Below, in pieces: positions 10,192-20,915 of a stretch of DNA of 64,000 nucleotides; position 1 is the stretch's first letter; each line of letters starts with the position of its first letter. The translations under genes and the position numbers were made by a program. The stretch is taken from positions 1-64,000 of the forward strand of contig VSDK01015859.1 of assembly GCA_009767595.1 (NCBI GenBank), in the 5' to 3' direction. The notes under the pieces were generated by a model, which saw only the letters and a list, made by a program, of their open reading frames with translations, was not told the origin of the DNA and searched no databases. The stretch is from Symbiodinium kawagutii. Its lineage: Eukaryota; Sar; Dinophyceae; Suessiales; Symbiodiniaceae.

Positions 10192-11537
10192 GTGCGGAAA
10201 GAACAAACATGCAACTCGCTGAAGTATATGGCTTTGGGTCAATATTAACCAACAAACTGAAGGGGATCATGACCAACAAGAATAAGGGAAACAATGGTTA
10301 ATGATGGGGGAACCAGAGGTACAGGGTTTTGACTCACTGCCATAGATTGAACCTGTTCATCACTAGTTGGTGGTTTTTCAAGACCAAGCATTTTTTGGGG
10401 TTCCCTATTTTGAGAAACCACTCTACTAGATCACTATTAATGTTGGTTTCTGATTAGTATCTACCTGTTGGTTTCATCTATTTTCATTACTTTAGGGGGG
10501 GTTACACGAATCAGAAACCAACATTAGCTGGTCAACCATGGTCACCAACAACGGGCACCAGACATGAGCCTTTCGGGACCTGGGACCACCTTCGGCAAAC
10601 GGCTGGTAGCCGCCGTTTTAGCAGAACATGACACTCTTGGCACCAGCTGATTGAAGGATTGAAGTGGAATGGAGAGCTGGATGTACCCAGATCTATTCAT
10701 TGTTTGTCATTCTTATTCTGTAGACTCTGTATTAAAAATTGTTTGGTATGGTTGCCCACCATTGGCTATGGTTAAACTAGATTGTCGGTATGTCCAACCA
10801 ACCTAGCTCAACCTAGTGCGTCATGAGGACCCGCTCGGCTTCGCCCCACCGGGACCGCATGACCCATTGTTTCCCTCTCACATATCTGCGTCATTACCCA
10901 GGTGAGCGGGATTGTGCTATAAGCTCAATAAGCTCAATGGTTCTCCTTTGTTAATTCTTGTGAAGCTATGTGAAGCTTAATCATGGGGACCTTGGTTGGT
11001 TGCTATCCATTCATCGGCACACCCTCCAGTTCGCCATTGTCATGCTTTATTGATTAGGTATATGATTAAAACAAGCCTATAGCCTATGATAATCATCAGC
11101 AGTGGCAATAGCAGCTGTTTAAAGACCTATTCTCTGGATTTGGGGGTTTCCCTCATTGGCGCGCAACCTATGAATATAGGTTCATTACCTGCTGCTGATG
11201 CTCATCTTCAGGTTTGGGGGTTTCCCTCATTGCCGGGTTTTTCTCGCCTCCAGAACAACTGGGACGGAGCTTTCCGATGGCGAGGGAGGGATGCTCATCT
11301 TCGGATGATTATGGATGATTATTTGCTGATTGGCCACCCATGAACCCGGAGCCATCCTTAGCCACTTTGTTGCTTGTTCCCCAGGATTTGCCATCAGGGA
11401 TCACCATTGAACCGCCCCTGTGCAACAGATCTTAACATATCTTAACAACTCTTTGTGCCCTCAGCCTCGAACGAAATCACTGCGGTCAATGGGTAGCAAC
11501 CCCAACATCCAACTCGCACCCCTCGAAATCCACCGAG
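10192..11537 (+). other. Intron of BT1-like gene
   Basis: It holds a family A copy, a partial family B end (10378-10430), coding-like pieces at 10566-10648 and 10820-10901 (LVRHEDPLGFAPPGPHDP, ending at a CAG|GTGAGC donor-like site), and a duplicated phrase GGGTTTCCCTCATTG at 11140 and 11215. None of the coding-like pieces resembles the transporter. Confidence 0.4.
10230..10343 (+). mobile_element. Family A element
   Basis: GGCTTTGGGTCAATATTAACC at the left, GGGTTTTGACTCACTGCC at the right. It begins 38 bases after the exon donor at 10191. Confidence 0.75.
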
Positions 11538-11584
11538 ATAATGGGCATTTTCAGCATCCCGGCCGGAGTCATGGTCCCAGTCTC
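11538..11584 (+). CDS. BT1-like transporter exon: IMGIFSIPAGVMVPV
   Basis: A membrane helix ending in the family's VP(V/L)SW motif. The acceptor is ACCGAG|A. The donor is GC (GTC TC|GCAGGG), and the split Ser codon is completed by the next exon to give VPVSWFLVED. Confidence 0.75.
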
Positions 11585-11814
11585 GCAGGGAAACCTAGAT
11601 GGCACAGACCTGGGATGATGGCGCAAGATCATCAGGGTCAACGCTGTGGCAAGTGCTTTTTTGTTTTTGTTAGAGTCTTTTTGATTCATAAACCAAGCAG
11701 CTATAAACTCTTGAGCAATCATTGATGACAGACACTGAAAATATATACCACTGGTTGCTTTGCAAACTTCGGCGTCAGGTTTCAGATGTTGATTCGGAGT
11801 TCCAATTTTTAAAA

Positions 11815-11924
11815 ATGGGTGTGCCTCAACATAGGGGCACCCCTAAATCATCCAATACTAATTATTCACGCTAATACACCAACTATTTTAGGGGTACCCC
11901 TATTTTAAGAAACCACCAAATGGG
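11815..11924 (+). mobile_element. Family B element
   Basis: CATAGGGGCACCCCTAAATCA at the left and TTTTAGGGGTACCCCTATTT...AGAAACCACC at the right are inverted copies, with the family core ATCCAATACTAATTATT. Confidence 0.75.
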
Positions 11925-12033
11925 TGTGCCACAAAAATAAGGACCCCCCAAAAAATGGTTGGTTTACTATTAGAAATGAACAATGCACAGGATGATTTGG
12001 GGGTCCCTACTTTGAGGAACCACCAAATGAATC
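11925..12033 (+). mobile_element. Family B element abutting the previous copy
   Basis: TGTGCCACAAAAATAAGGAC begins right after the previous copy. The right end is GGGGGTCCCTACTTTGAGGAA then CCACCAAATG. Adjacent copies share CAAATGGGTGTGCC and CACCAAATG borders. Confidence 0.7.
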
Positions 12034-12087
12034 GATGTTTCAATACTGGTAGCTGATCAGCCATAACCATCACCAACCAGCCTCGTG

Positions 12088-12191
12088 TTGGCAGCATTCT
12101 CAAGGGTCCAGCTACAGCAGAAAGCAAACGCCCCGTCCAGCTCAGAAAAGCTGATAGCATAGCGCTGACAGGGATCACCCAGCAGTACCTA
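12088..12191 (+). CDS. Coding-like island inside a BT1-like intron
   Basis: Open frame RVGSILKGPATAESKRPVQL continuing RKADSIALTGITQQYLQ between a CAACCAG acceptor-like site and CAG|GTCTAG. Its composition is typical of coding sequence, yet it falls between two exons that join exactly in phase. It could be an alternative exon or part of another gene. Confidence 0.3.
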
Positions 12192-12431
12192 CAGGTCTAG
12201 GGCTGCTGACCTCTTCGTTAAGCCATGATGAATCCATGTTTATAGGTTTTAGTTGATTCATTTGCTGCTTATTCGCTTGGTTTCAAACGAGGTCGTTTTT
12301 TTTGTTCATCCCTGTTGGTGGTTCCGGATGAGTGTCCCCCAAAAAAGGGAACAGATCAAGACACCTTACACCACAGCAGAAGAGCATCCCAGCAAAGTTT
12401 GTCATGTTTTTGTTTTGCTTCTCTTTACATT

Positions 12432-12533
12432 TTGGGGTTTCTCAAAATAGGAGACCCTCCAAATCATTCAATCCAAACAGTTATAGTAAGAAAAACCCAA
12501 CCATAGCTTTCGGGTCCCCAAATTGGCGTGAGA
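12432..12533 (+). mobile_element. Family B element
   Basis: GGGTTTCTCAAAATAGGAGACCC at the left, GGGTCCCCAAATTGGCGTGAGAAACC at the right. Confidence 0.65.
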
Positions 12534-12613
12534 AACCATCATTGAGTTGGTATATATATCTCCTACATTCTCCTACTATTGTTGCTTATTAACCCCTACT
12601 GTTAACCTTCATT

Positions 12614-12722
12614 ATATGGTGATTTCTCAAAATATGGGACCCCCAAATGGTTGGTTTACTACTAGAAATGATTAATGAACTGGATGATTTCGGGGTACCC
12701 CCAATTATTTTAGAAACCACCA
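12614..12722 (+). mobile_element. Family B element
   Basis: TGATTTCTCAAAATATGGGACCCC...GGGGTACCCCCAATTATTTTAGAAACCACCATATAATGG; the ends are inverted copies and the copy stops about 100 bases before the next exon. Confidence 0.75.
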
Positions 12723-12824
12723 TATAATGGTTGTAACCACATGTAACCACTATACAGTAAATCCATTTCCTGAACACCAGGATACCAACCGTCGCGGATG
12801 CACGAGCAGCTCGCCATTCTGCAG

Positions 12825-12858
12825 GTGGTTCTTGGTGGAAGACAAACCCATTCTGCGC
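12825..12858 (+). CDS. BT1-like transporter exon: WFLVEDKPILR
   Basis: Acceptor CTGCAG|G. The first base completes the Ser codon from 11584, then WFLVEDKPILR follows, a conserved loop in the family. The donor is CGC|GTGCGG or a GC site two bases earlier; the frame stays open further, to 12936. Confidence 0.7.
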
Positions 12859-13037
12859 GTGCGGCGACCTGGAACCGGTGTTGGAGATAGCTGGACCCCA
12901 ACGGAAGTGGGTGATGACTATGGGTCAGGCAGTTAATCAACCAACTAATGGAAGGTATTAACCATTGGTCAACGTTGGGAATGGTTCATAATGGTGGATA
13001 ATGGTTAATAATAGGTTAAACTAATGCTTAACAATAT

Positions 13038-13131
13038 GAGGATGGGTCAATATTAATCAACCAACTATATAATGGGAAACAATCATAGGGAAACAGGAAC
13101 CAGGGGTACAGGGTGAACTGACCCACAGCCT
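13038..13131 (+). mobile_element. Family A element, short variant
   Basis: GATGGGTCAATATTAATCAACC at the left and GTACAGGGTGAACTGACCCACAGCC at the right, with an internal deletion relative to other copies. Confidence 0.65.
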
Positions 13132-13245
13132 GATGAATGTTGGGCTAAGCAAAAACATCAATGTGAAGTTATGAACTGCAAACAGTGTAATTTTAAATAC
13201 AGTAGTGGGTTATCCAACTATTAGTGGCTAACAAGCAACACTGTT

Positions 13246-13349
13246 AGGTGGTTTGATTGACATTTTATCATTTTCCCACATGTATTCCCAAATTAAATGG
13301 TTGGTTGGTTGACTATTTTTCTTAAATAGGGCTTGAAACCGCGAACCAG
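13246..13349 (+). mobile_element. Family C element
   Basis: GTGGTTTGATTGACATTTTATC at the left and GGGCTTGAAACCGCGAACCAG at the right, with the core AAATGGTTGGTTGGTTGACTA. Confidence 0.7.
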
Positions 13350-13893
13350 AAAATCAACGGTTTGAAGTGATTCACTTAAACTGCAAACAATTTTAAATAG
13401 TGGGTTAACTAGCTACATTAGTGGTAAACTACAATTTAGACAAAAGCAACCATGAGTAGTGGGTTGTTTAATGTTGTTACTAAACACTTGGCTGGTTGAC
13501 GATATGCCAAGAGTGCCATCCTATATATCGCTGTTTCATTTGTGACAACTGTAGGTGATGTTCCTGTGGTTGACAGTGCTGGGAAAGGATCACGGCAAAG
13601 GAATTCACTGGAACATGGCGCATGGTTGGAAGCCATTTCGGAAACCCAAGACAGACCCAGATGGTTTGGTCAACTGTGACCCCTCTGTGCCAGGAGCAGA
13701 GGAAGTCCTTTCGTCAGTATTGTTCGCAAGCATGGGCCTTGATCACGAACAAGGCGTCGATTCTCCGCCTTCGGTGGCACCCAGGGTTCCGTTCCGTTCG
13801 AAGTGAACTCTTCGAAGTGATCCCTGCATTGTCCACACTTCAGAATCATTGCATCAGTAGGATTCAACATGATTCTAGCTCGAGTTCCTTGTA

Positions 13894-14062
13894 GGGTTGG
13901 AGCGATAGCAGAAGCCGCGGATCATGCCCATTTGCAGCACGGGACCATGAGAGGGTCATAAATGTCCAGTGCTGTGAAGCGCCATGCCCCACGGACAGTC
14001 GCATTTGCCACCAGGCGATCTTTGCAATTGTGCCTGGACGAAACGCAGTCGCTGTTGCTTAA
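13894..14062 (+). CDS. Coding-like ORF, Cys-rich, unassigned
   Basis: A frame of 55 codons ends at TAA: GWSDSRSRGSCPFAARDHER then VINVQCCEAPCPTDSRICHQ and AIFAIVPGRNAVAVA. It has six cysteines and coding-like third positions, but no family is recognised and it may be intronic. Confidence 0.25.
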
Positions 14063-14699
14063 CGCTGATATGTGAAGGTAATGTTGATGTTCAATGGCTA
14101 TAAGGTGGAATTCATATTTACAGATTATATGAGATGGTATAAATCAGTAATCAACGGTGATTGCTGGTATAAAATTGTATATTTACCGTGCTGGGTGGTC
14201 GGTTGATTCTGGTGCCAGGCTGAAGTCCGTCCGCTGTGTTTCTTCCGGGGAACTCCCATCCAGGCATGGCCTGTAAACCTAAGGACCTAGGTCGTGGCAG
14301 CAGCATTTGGCATGATTGGTGAGGTGTTGTCACCAATTCGTGGATATTTGCAGCTCAAAGCTGTACCAACATCATAGATATCATGAAATGTCACAAATAG
14401 TATTGAATTGGCATAACTGACTATTGTTCCTGTTGTACGAGTGTACACGCAAACAAATTCCTGATGATTGAGCCCATTTATTAACGTTGGCAGGGATACA
14501 ATGACTCCCACACGGAACCAAAGTGGATGAGAAGCAACAAGACAAGAGCAATCGTAACAAGGAAGTCGGCAAACATAACACTTAACACTTTCTACAATAA
14601 GGACAACAACAACTACTCCTCCTACTAGGACTACTGACTACTCCTAGTAGTACCCGAGTAGTACCACGTACTAGTACCAGGTACTACTACCACTAACTA

Positions 14700-15245
14700 C
14701 CACTACCACTACTACTACTACTACTGCTAGTACTACTACTACTACTACTACTGCTAGTACTACTACTACTACTACTACTGCTAGTACTACTACTACTACT
14801 ACTACTGCTAGTACTACTACTACTACTACTACTGCTAGTACTACTACTACTACTACTACTGCTAGTACTACTACTACTACTACTACTGCTAGTACTACTA
14901 CTACTACTACTACTGCTAGTACTACTACTACTACTACTACTGCTAGTACTACTACTACTACTACTACTGCTAGTACTACTACTACTACTACTACTGCTAG
15001 TACTACTACTACTACTACTACTGCTAGTACTACTACTACTACTACTACTGCTAGTACTACTACTACTACTACTACTGCTAGTACTACTACTACTACTACT
15101 ACTGCTAGTACTACTACTACTACTACTACTGCTAGTACTACTACTACTACTACTACTGCTACTGCTACTGCTACTGCAACTGCAACTGCAACTACAACTA
15201 CAACTACAACTACAACTACAACTACTACAACACCTACTACTACAT
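14700..15245 (-). repeat. 27-base minisatellite of ACT triplets with GCTAGT
   Basis: Sixteen GCTAGT marks recur every 27 bases from 14726 to 15131, each followed by seven ACT triplets. The array decays on the right into GCTACT, GCAACT and ACAACT. The minus-strand serine-threonine reading is an artefact of the repeat. Confidence 0.95.
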
Positions 15246-15447
15246 ATTGAATACTCCATAATGCATGCCTTCATACTACATGCTACTTACTGCATACTCA
15301 AGCTCACATTCTACATGCTATATACTACATACAGTACTACATGCCACATGTGATATCCTACATACATGATACTGCATGATACATACTACATACTATTGCG
15401 GACTACATGCTACACATACTTGATACTACATACTACCCACTTATACT

Positions 15448-15512
15448 ACATAAGCCCACCACCGCCACCACCACCGCCACCACCACCGCCACCACCACCG
15501 CCACCACCACCA
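15448..15512 (+). repeat. CCACCACCACCG tandem repeat
   Basis: About five 12-base CCG(CCA)3 units, ending in CACCACCACCATC. Confidence 0.9.
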
Positions 15513-17098
15513 TCACATTCTACCACTACTAATAAATTCTTAGGTCAAGTCAGTGAAACCACAGCGCCGCTGAGATCATGTTCGACTTCTGGGAAGCTTT
15601 GATCGGTCGCATCAGCACCACCGCCGGAGGTCTTGTCAAGAGCCCCTCGTCCACCGGGACCGCAACGCTTGGCTTGGGACCAGTGAAACGGGACAGTGCT
15701 CATGGTCATAGCCATCAGAGACCAAAGCATCAGCAGCTTAAATGGTTAACCATCAATGTCTAAACATTGCAAAGGATAAATATATGTTTATGTTTATATG
15801 GCTTAATTAATATTGGTTTGTCATGATTGATACTGGCTCTTGTGCTTATCAAACAGCGGTAGTGGATGGTCATGCAATGGTGCAATTATGTGAAGCTGCT
15901 TCATCCGGATCAAGTAATGACCATGAGAATGCAGTCAATGACCACGACTCATCCTCCGACCAGACATATGTGTGCGGCATGGATTGAGGATTGGTCAAAA
16001 CTCACTTGATCGCGTTATATCACCTGAAGGATGCCATTGGAAGGGGACAGCAGGCTGTAGAACCTGTCGGAGTCGTAGCAAGCAGCATTTGATTGCGAAG
16101 CACAAAGCTGCCAACGAAAAATCACCATCAACGCACCGTCAACTGCCTTGTGCAAGCCCCTGAACAGTTTGGCATGATGATGTTGAATCAATCCGGCTCA
16201 TGTGGGGGTCGAAACCAGTACGGGTTGGACTTTTGGTTCTCCTACCTCTTGTGTCGGACTGCCCCGGCCCACAAGCTATGCATGGATTTTTTCATACCCC
16301 AGGGTTTCTGGATGAAATTGATATCAGGGAAAAGGTATGAATGAACTATAATTACTCAATTTAGTATTTTGATTTCTTTCCTAGGGATCGACCCAAATAC
16401 ATAGCACTTAATCAGCTATTTTCACCTCGCACGCTCAGTTTCTTACCTGTTCCTTGTTATGACAACTGGTTCCTCTCCTTTTGGGCGACATTCAGGGGCC
16501 AACCTTCCAGCTGCCAAGGTGAATGGGCAGGAGTGAAGAATCTCCAGGATAAGTTCCTTGGTCAAAGCTTTCTGACCCCTCGGTCAACCAATACAAAATG
16601 GTTCCATGATGGTTTCTCACAAAATCATAGATATCTGTGGGTTTGTGTTGTGTCAAAGCACTGTCCACATTTCACCACCAGTCCTTGCCACGTTGGTCAA
16701 TCTCAGTTGCTGAAGAATCAGTCAGGGCTTCATGGCAACACTGAATGACCAATCAATAATCTCAAGCATTTGACGCGAAAATGCTTTTGTGTTTTTTTAG
16801 TTATTAGTTTCCCTTCCCCAAATTCTGACCAAATATCTTTGAGACATCAATCTAAGCAGCAGAAAAACAGCTTTTTCAATGCCATTTTGCACCAAACAAC
16901 CAAGAAGCCTTTGCACGTGGCTTCGCGACCAAGGCTGTTTTCGATGGTTTCTTTTTTGGTCTTCGCCTTTGCCCTTCACTTAGTGAAGTGCCTTGGTTGT
17001 GCAAGTCCACGGGCACAGCGAAGCTACATGGGCCACCAGGAAATGTTTAGCAAGAGGTGTATTTGCTAAAGTTTTAGACTTATACACATTCATATTTT

Positions 17099-17137
17099 TA
17101 TACATACATACATACATACATACATACATACATACAT
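17099..17137 (+). repeat. (CATA)n microsatellite
   Basis: Roughly nine uninterrupted CATA units. Confidence 0.95.
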
Positions 17138-18024
17138 GTTTATGATTAGGATGTCAGATGATGTAAGGTCCTATATATCCCTCTCTAGGTATCCTTGGGA
17201 TGATAAGGTGCGTAGATCTTTTTAAATGTCAGAATCCCCTCGCTGGTACCTTGGTTGAGAACAAAGGCTTGCTACGCCGACACCAAGACTTCGACCAACA
17301 ACACAACTGTCCTGGAAAATGATGTTCTTGTTGGGAGAAACCACTTTGAGCGGAGTTAGAATGTATAATCATAGCATTTTCAAACCATCTTGATAATAGA
17401 AGCATTTGATTTGTTCCTGACCATTGGCGGCATGCCACACTCAACACAGGGCTATCCTACTTAGTTGGCAAGTGCTCAAAGGCTTGGTCCACGCAGCAAA
17501 CTGGGCAGAATTGGGGTGCTTTCAGCATGTCGCCGCTAGCAGTTGCAAAGTCAAGCGCTTTGAAGCTTGCCACTCCAGCAGCTATTGTGCTAGGGATCAC
17601 TCGAGCAGCTATTGTGCAAGTGGGATTTCAGGATTTCACTTGCTGTTGTTGTTTTTGTTTTGCTGTTGGATCATGACATGCCTGGACAGACGAAGTTTGA
17701 AGCAGTCATATGCGTTTGTCGCTTCCTCATCATTACCTCTAGATCTACCCTGTCAGCGCATGCCTATTGCTAGGTAGATGTTTTATGGTTGGTAATCCCA
17801 GTGAAGCAAGAGGTATCACTATGTTACAAAGCCCTGTTGTACTATTTGAACCTCAACTTGATTCTCTTGTGTACGTCTGTTTTTTTAAAAATATCTAAAA
17901 AACACATCTAAAACACATTAAACAAACCTCAACTTGATTTTACCGTGTCCTTCCTGCTCTTTTGCTTATTGCTGGTCAGAAGACAACTCCTCCTTTCTCT
18001 CAGGAGGTACTTTCTGCACCTCAG

Positions 18025-18056
18025 CGACTTGGCGGCGAGTGCGGTGGGTCACTTTG
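18025..18056 (+). CDS. BT1-like transporter exon: TWRRVRWVTL
   Basis: Acceptor CACCTCAG|CG, donor TTG|GTGGGA. The WR followed by a hydrophobic helix start corresponds to the family's NWR segment, and the exit phase fits the next exon. The short length makes this call less certain than its neighbours. Confidence 0.5.
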
Positions 18057-19405
18057 GTGGGAGAAAAATGGGAAAAGAACAGGGTTGGGGTCATAAGTTG
18101 GGTTATAAGTTATAAGCCCTTATAACGGGTAGTTAACCCTAGTGAAGTTAGTTGTAATCCCACTTATAAGTGGTTGGGGGCCCACCTTGTGGGGGTGCCT
18201 AACCCAGGTCAGCAAACCCACAGAGGATCCTCTTCATTTGTCATGTTCGATTCGGCAAAAACCTGCCGCCGTGCTAGAGCCTTGTGGTTGCCACCGTGTG
18301 GTTGCCACCTTGTGGTTGCCAGCTTTTGGTCGTTTTGATCTCACCAATGGAAGGTCCATATACATGAAACCAACAGCAATTTCACCATCAAGAGGATCTT
18401 CCAATCTTTCCACAAATCCAGCTGTTGAGAAACCAACTCTTCAAGTTTAACGTACTCGAACTGGTGATCAATGAACCATGAATAAGTACCCTAATTCCCC
18501 AATGAACTGTTCATTAACCACCCGTTTTTCACCATCTCAGTCGCGAGACCAGCAGATCTGGGGGTGATGCAGTGTAGCACCAGTCGTCGTGCCGATGGAT
18601 CTGCAGTCAGCGCTGCGTTGCGATTCCATAGAATGGCACCCCATGGCTGGTGACTGTTGGGGGGTAGGGGTACCCCACGGATGATGGTTGGTGGGAGGAT
18701 TGGATTTAATGATGACTCGGAACGGTGGACCATTTTTTCGGACATCTCGGCGTCCGGACATCATTCTGTCTCACAAGTGTCAGCCGCTGAGCCTGTCACA
18801 AGCTACACTATTTGCTGGTTGACGTTGATTGTGGCTTGTTTCTTTCCACTGCTATGAACCCTTACACAATTACAGCAGCCTGCTAGGCATAACCATAGTG
18901 AAGAACACTGGAGAAACAGTTATCCTCAACAACCATTTTGCTGATCAACCAGTTGATCATTGCAACTGGTGTTCATCATTGTAACTGTGTTGATCATCAA
19001 AAAAAACATCTGGCTGATCAATGATCACTGATCAACCATGGTCGCACCGCTGTTGGTTTCTGCTTGTTGTTGGTGTTGCTCGGTCTTTCCAGAGGCTGGC
19101 GAAAGATGCTGCTATTCACAGGAATCGTTGCTTGGCCTTGCTGTTCCGCTTGCTTCAAGCCGCGAATACATTGATCTGTGGAGCCAAAAATTCAGGGAGT
19201 CACAACTCCCATTTGTTTGTGTGTTATTAGAGTCGTTTTTTGGCCTGTTAAAGACATGAGTTCATGCACACATCACAATAGAAGAATAGAAACTTGTCAA
19301 TTACTGCTTGGTGCTTTGGAATGCTTTCTTCTCTCCAATATTGGAATGGCTCGTTGATTGACTTTCATGCTGGTTTCTCAAGACAATCACCCCCAAATCA
19401 TCCTA

Positions 19406-20437
19406 CTGGGTCAGTGACCTAAGTCGTATCTCATACCCAAAAGTCGTATCTTTCGGCTGTGGCCTATGGGGAGTTGGTTCAAAAGTAGGATAAACATAGA
19501 CATGCATANNNNNNNNNNNNNNNNNNNNNNNNNNNNNNNNNNNNNNNNNNNNNNNNNNNNNNNNNNNNNNNNNNNNNNNNNNNNNNNNNNNNNNNNNNNN
19601 NNNNNNNNNNNNNNNNNNNNNNNNNNNNNNNNNNNNNNNNNNNNNNNNNNNNNNNNNNNNNNNNNNNNNNNNNNNNNNNNNNNNNNNNNNNNNNNNNNNN
19701 NNNNNNNNNNNNNNNNNNNNNNNNNNNNNNNNNNNNNNNNNNNNNNNNNNNNNNNNNNNNNNNNNNNNNNNNNNNNNNNNNNNNNNNNNNNNNNNNNNNN
19801 NNNNNNNNNNNNNNNNNNNNNNNNNNNNNNNNNNNNNNNNNNNNNNNNNNNNNNNNNNNNNNNNNNNNNNNNNNNNNNNNNNNNNNNNNNNNNNNNNNNN
19901 NNNNNNNNNNNNNNNNNNNNNNNNNNNNNNNNNNNNNNNNNNNNNNNNNNNNNNNNNNNNNNNNNNNNNNNNNNNNNNNNNNNNNNNNNNNNNNNNNNNN
20001 NNNNNNNNNNNNNNNNNNNNNNNNNNNNNNNNNNNNNNNNNNNNNNNNNNNNNNNNNNNNNNNNNNNNNNNNNNNNNNNNNNNNNNNNNNNNNNNNNNNN
20101 NNNNNNNNNNNNNNNNNNNNNNNNNNNNNNNNNNNNNNNNNNNNNNNNNNNNNNNNNNNNNNNNNNNNNNNNNNNNNNNNNNNNNNNNNNNNNNNNNNNN
20201 NNNNNNNNNNNNNNNNNNNNNNNNNNNNNNNNNNNNNNNNNNNNNNNNNNNNNNNNNNNNNNNNNNNNNNNNNNNNNNNNNNNNNNNNNNNNNNNNNGGC
20301 CTCTAAAATCGTGTGGCCATGGGGGTTCGGTTAAAATGATGTGACTTTCGGAGAGGTGATGTGACTTTCGTGAAACCCCGTGGCCATGCAGTGATGTGAC
20401 TTTCGCGGGCGTGATGTGACTTAGGGCGGGCGCCCAG
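19406..20437. mobile_element. Transposon-like element nested in family B, TA target duplication
   Basis: The left end CTGGGtcagtgaCCTAAGTC is inverted at the right end (GACTTAGGgcgggcgCCCAG). TA flanks both sides. Inside each end are subterminal repeats: GTCGTATCT words at the left and three GATGTGACTTTCG copies at the right. Most of the interior is the assembly gap, so coding capacity is unknown. Confidence 0.6.
19509..20297. other. Assembly gap (789 N)
   Basis: A run of N inside the nested element; any long frames crossing it are meaningless. Confidence 1.
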
Positions 20438-20593
20438 TACATTAACCATTTATCGTAATAATCGAAGAATTACAAGGGTCCCATGTTTTGAGAACCACCC
20501 TGAAACAGGGGTTGAAACCAGCTTTCAGAGTCATGATGTGCCGCCACCAACGACCCCTTGTGGGCCACAAAAGCTGCCGCCAGCGGCGCTGAG

Positions 20594-20623
20594 ATTCTGA
20601 ACGTGATGGATGTGCTGCCCTCA
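20594..20623 (+). CDS. BT1-like transporter microexon (30 bases)
   Basis: ILNVMDVLPS between GCTGAG|A and a GC donor TCA|GCGGGC. It joins the next microexon in frame to give MDVLPSAGLALLTTYDVVRN, matching the family order. The minus strand is also open here, but the plus reading fits the chain. Confidence 0.55.
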
Positions 20624-20691
20624 GCGGGCGCCGTGACGCCCTCCCTGCTATGGTGAAACTCAGTGGTTGTTTTGGAGTACCTTACCATCTG

Positions 20692-20804
20692 GCTATGGGT
20701 CGATATTAATCAACCAATAATGGGGAATAATACCCAACCATTTTAAAGGGAAAACAATGGGCAGTAATGGGGAACCAGGGATACGGGGGTTTTGACCCAC
20801 AGCC
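20692..20804 (+). mobile_element. Family A element
   Basis: GGCTATGGGTCGATATTAATC at the left, GGGGTTTTGACCCACAGCC at the right. Confidence 0.8.
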
Positions 20805-20807
20805 ATC

Positions 20808-20915
20808 TGGTTGGTGGTTTCAAACATGTTTTGTTTTCACTATTATTTATTGACAAATGGTTGGTTGACTATGGTTGACTAATATTTTTCATAGGGGTTG
20901 AAACCTCCAACCAGC
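20808..20915 (+). mobile_element. Family C element, best-preserved copy
   Basis: CTGGTTGGTGGTTTCAA at the left is the near-perfect inverse of TTGAAACCTCCAACCAG at the right. The core has ACATGTTTTGTTTTC and AAATGGTTGGTTGACTA. It abuts the family A copy. Confidence 0.8.

Larger units (their letters stand above)
11585..12824 (+). other. Intron of BT1-like gene crowded with family B elements
   Basis: Four family B copies and one coding-like island (12088-12191) fill this intron; little unique sequence remains. Confidence 0.55.
12859..18024 (+). other. Long intron or unresolved exons of BT1-like gene
   Basis: One or more exons of the second half (helix after FW..L, the W-A-V loop) should lie here. 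Weak candidates are IMFDFWEAL at about 15575-15602, RLFSMVSFLVFAFALHLVK at about 16934-16997 and AANWAELGCFQ at about 17488-17523; they occur in the right order but their junctions are not fixed. Coding-like sequence is also present at 13555-13806 and 13894-14062. Repeats: family A, family C, a 27-base minisatellite, CCG-rich and ATAC arrays. Confidence 0.35.
19373..20508. mobile_element. Family B element split by a later insertion
   Basis: The left part (GGTTTCTCAAGACAATCACC, AAATCATCC) ends at 19405. The right part resumes at 20438 (ACATTAACCATTTATCGTAAT... GGGTCCCATGTTTTGAGAACC). Together they make one ordinary family B copy. Confidence 0.65.
18057..20593 (+). other. Intron of BT1-like gene with nested insertion
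   Basis: It includes coding-like stretches at 18543-18657 and 19050-19185 (VARSFQRLAKDAAIHRNRCL) that do not fit the transporter, then the nested element and assembly gap described separately. Confidence 0.4.

Noticed and set aside
14693..15274. 193-aa Ser/Thr-repeat ORF on the minus strand
   Set aside because: It is only the translation of the 27-base ACT minisatellite; no flanking coding sequence.
15366..15602. Poly-proline ORF
   Set aside because: Frame of the CCACCACCACCG repeat.
15575..15700. FDFWEALIGRISTTAGGLVK as one continuous BT1-like exon
   Set aside because: FW.AL and STTAGG are both family-like, but about 20 residues that should separate them are absent, so only FDFWEAL is kept as a weak candidate.
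19411..20442. Long ORFs on both strands across 19.4-20.4 kb
   Set aside because: They consist mostly of N from the assembly gap.
20470..20688. 72-aa minus-strand ORF over the 20.6-kb microexon
   Set aside because: It looks coding-like, but the plus reading of the same bases joins in frame with the BT1-like exons on both sides.
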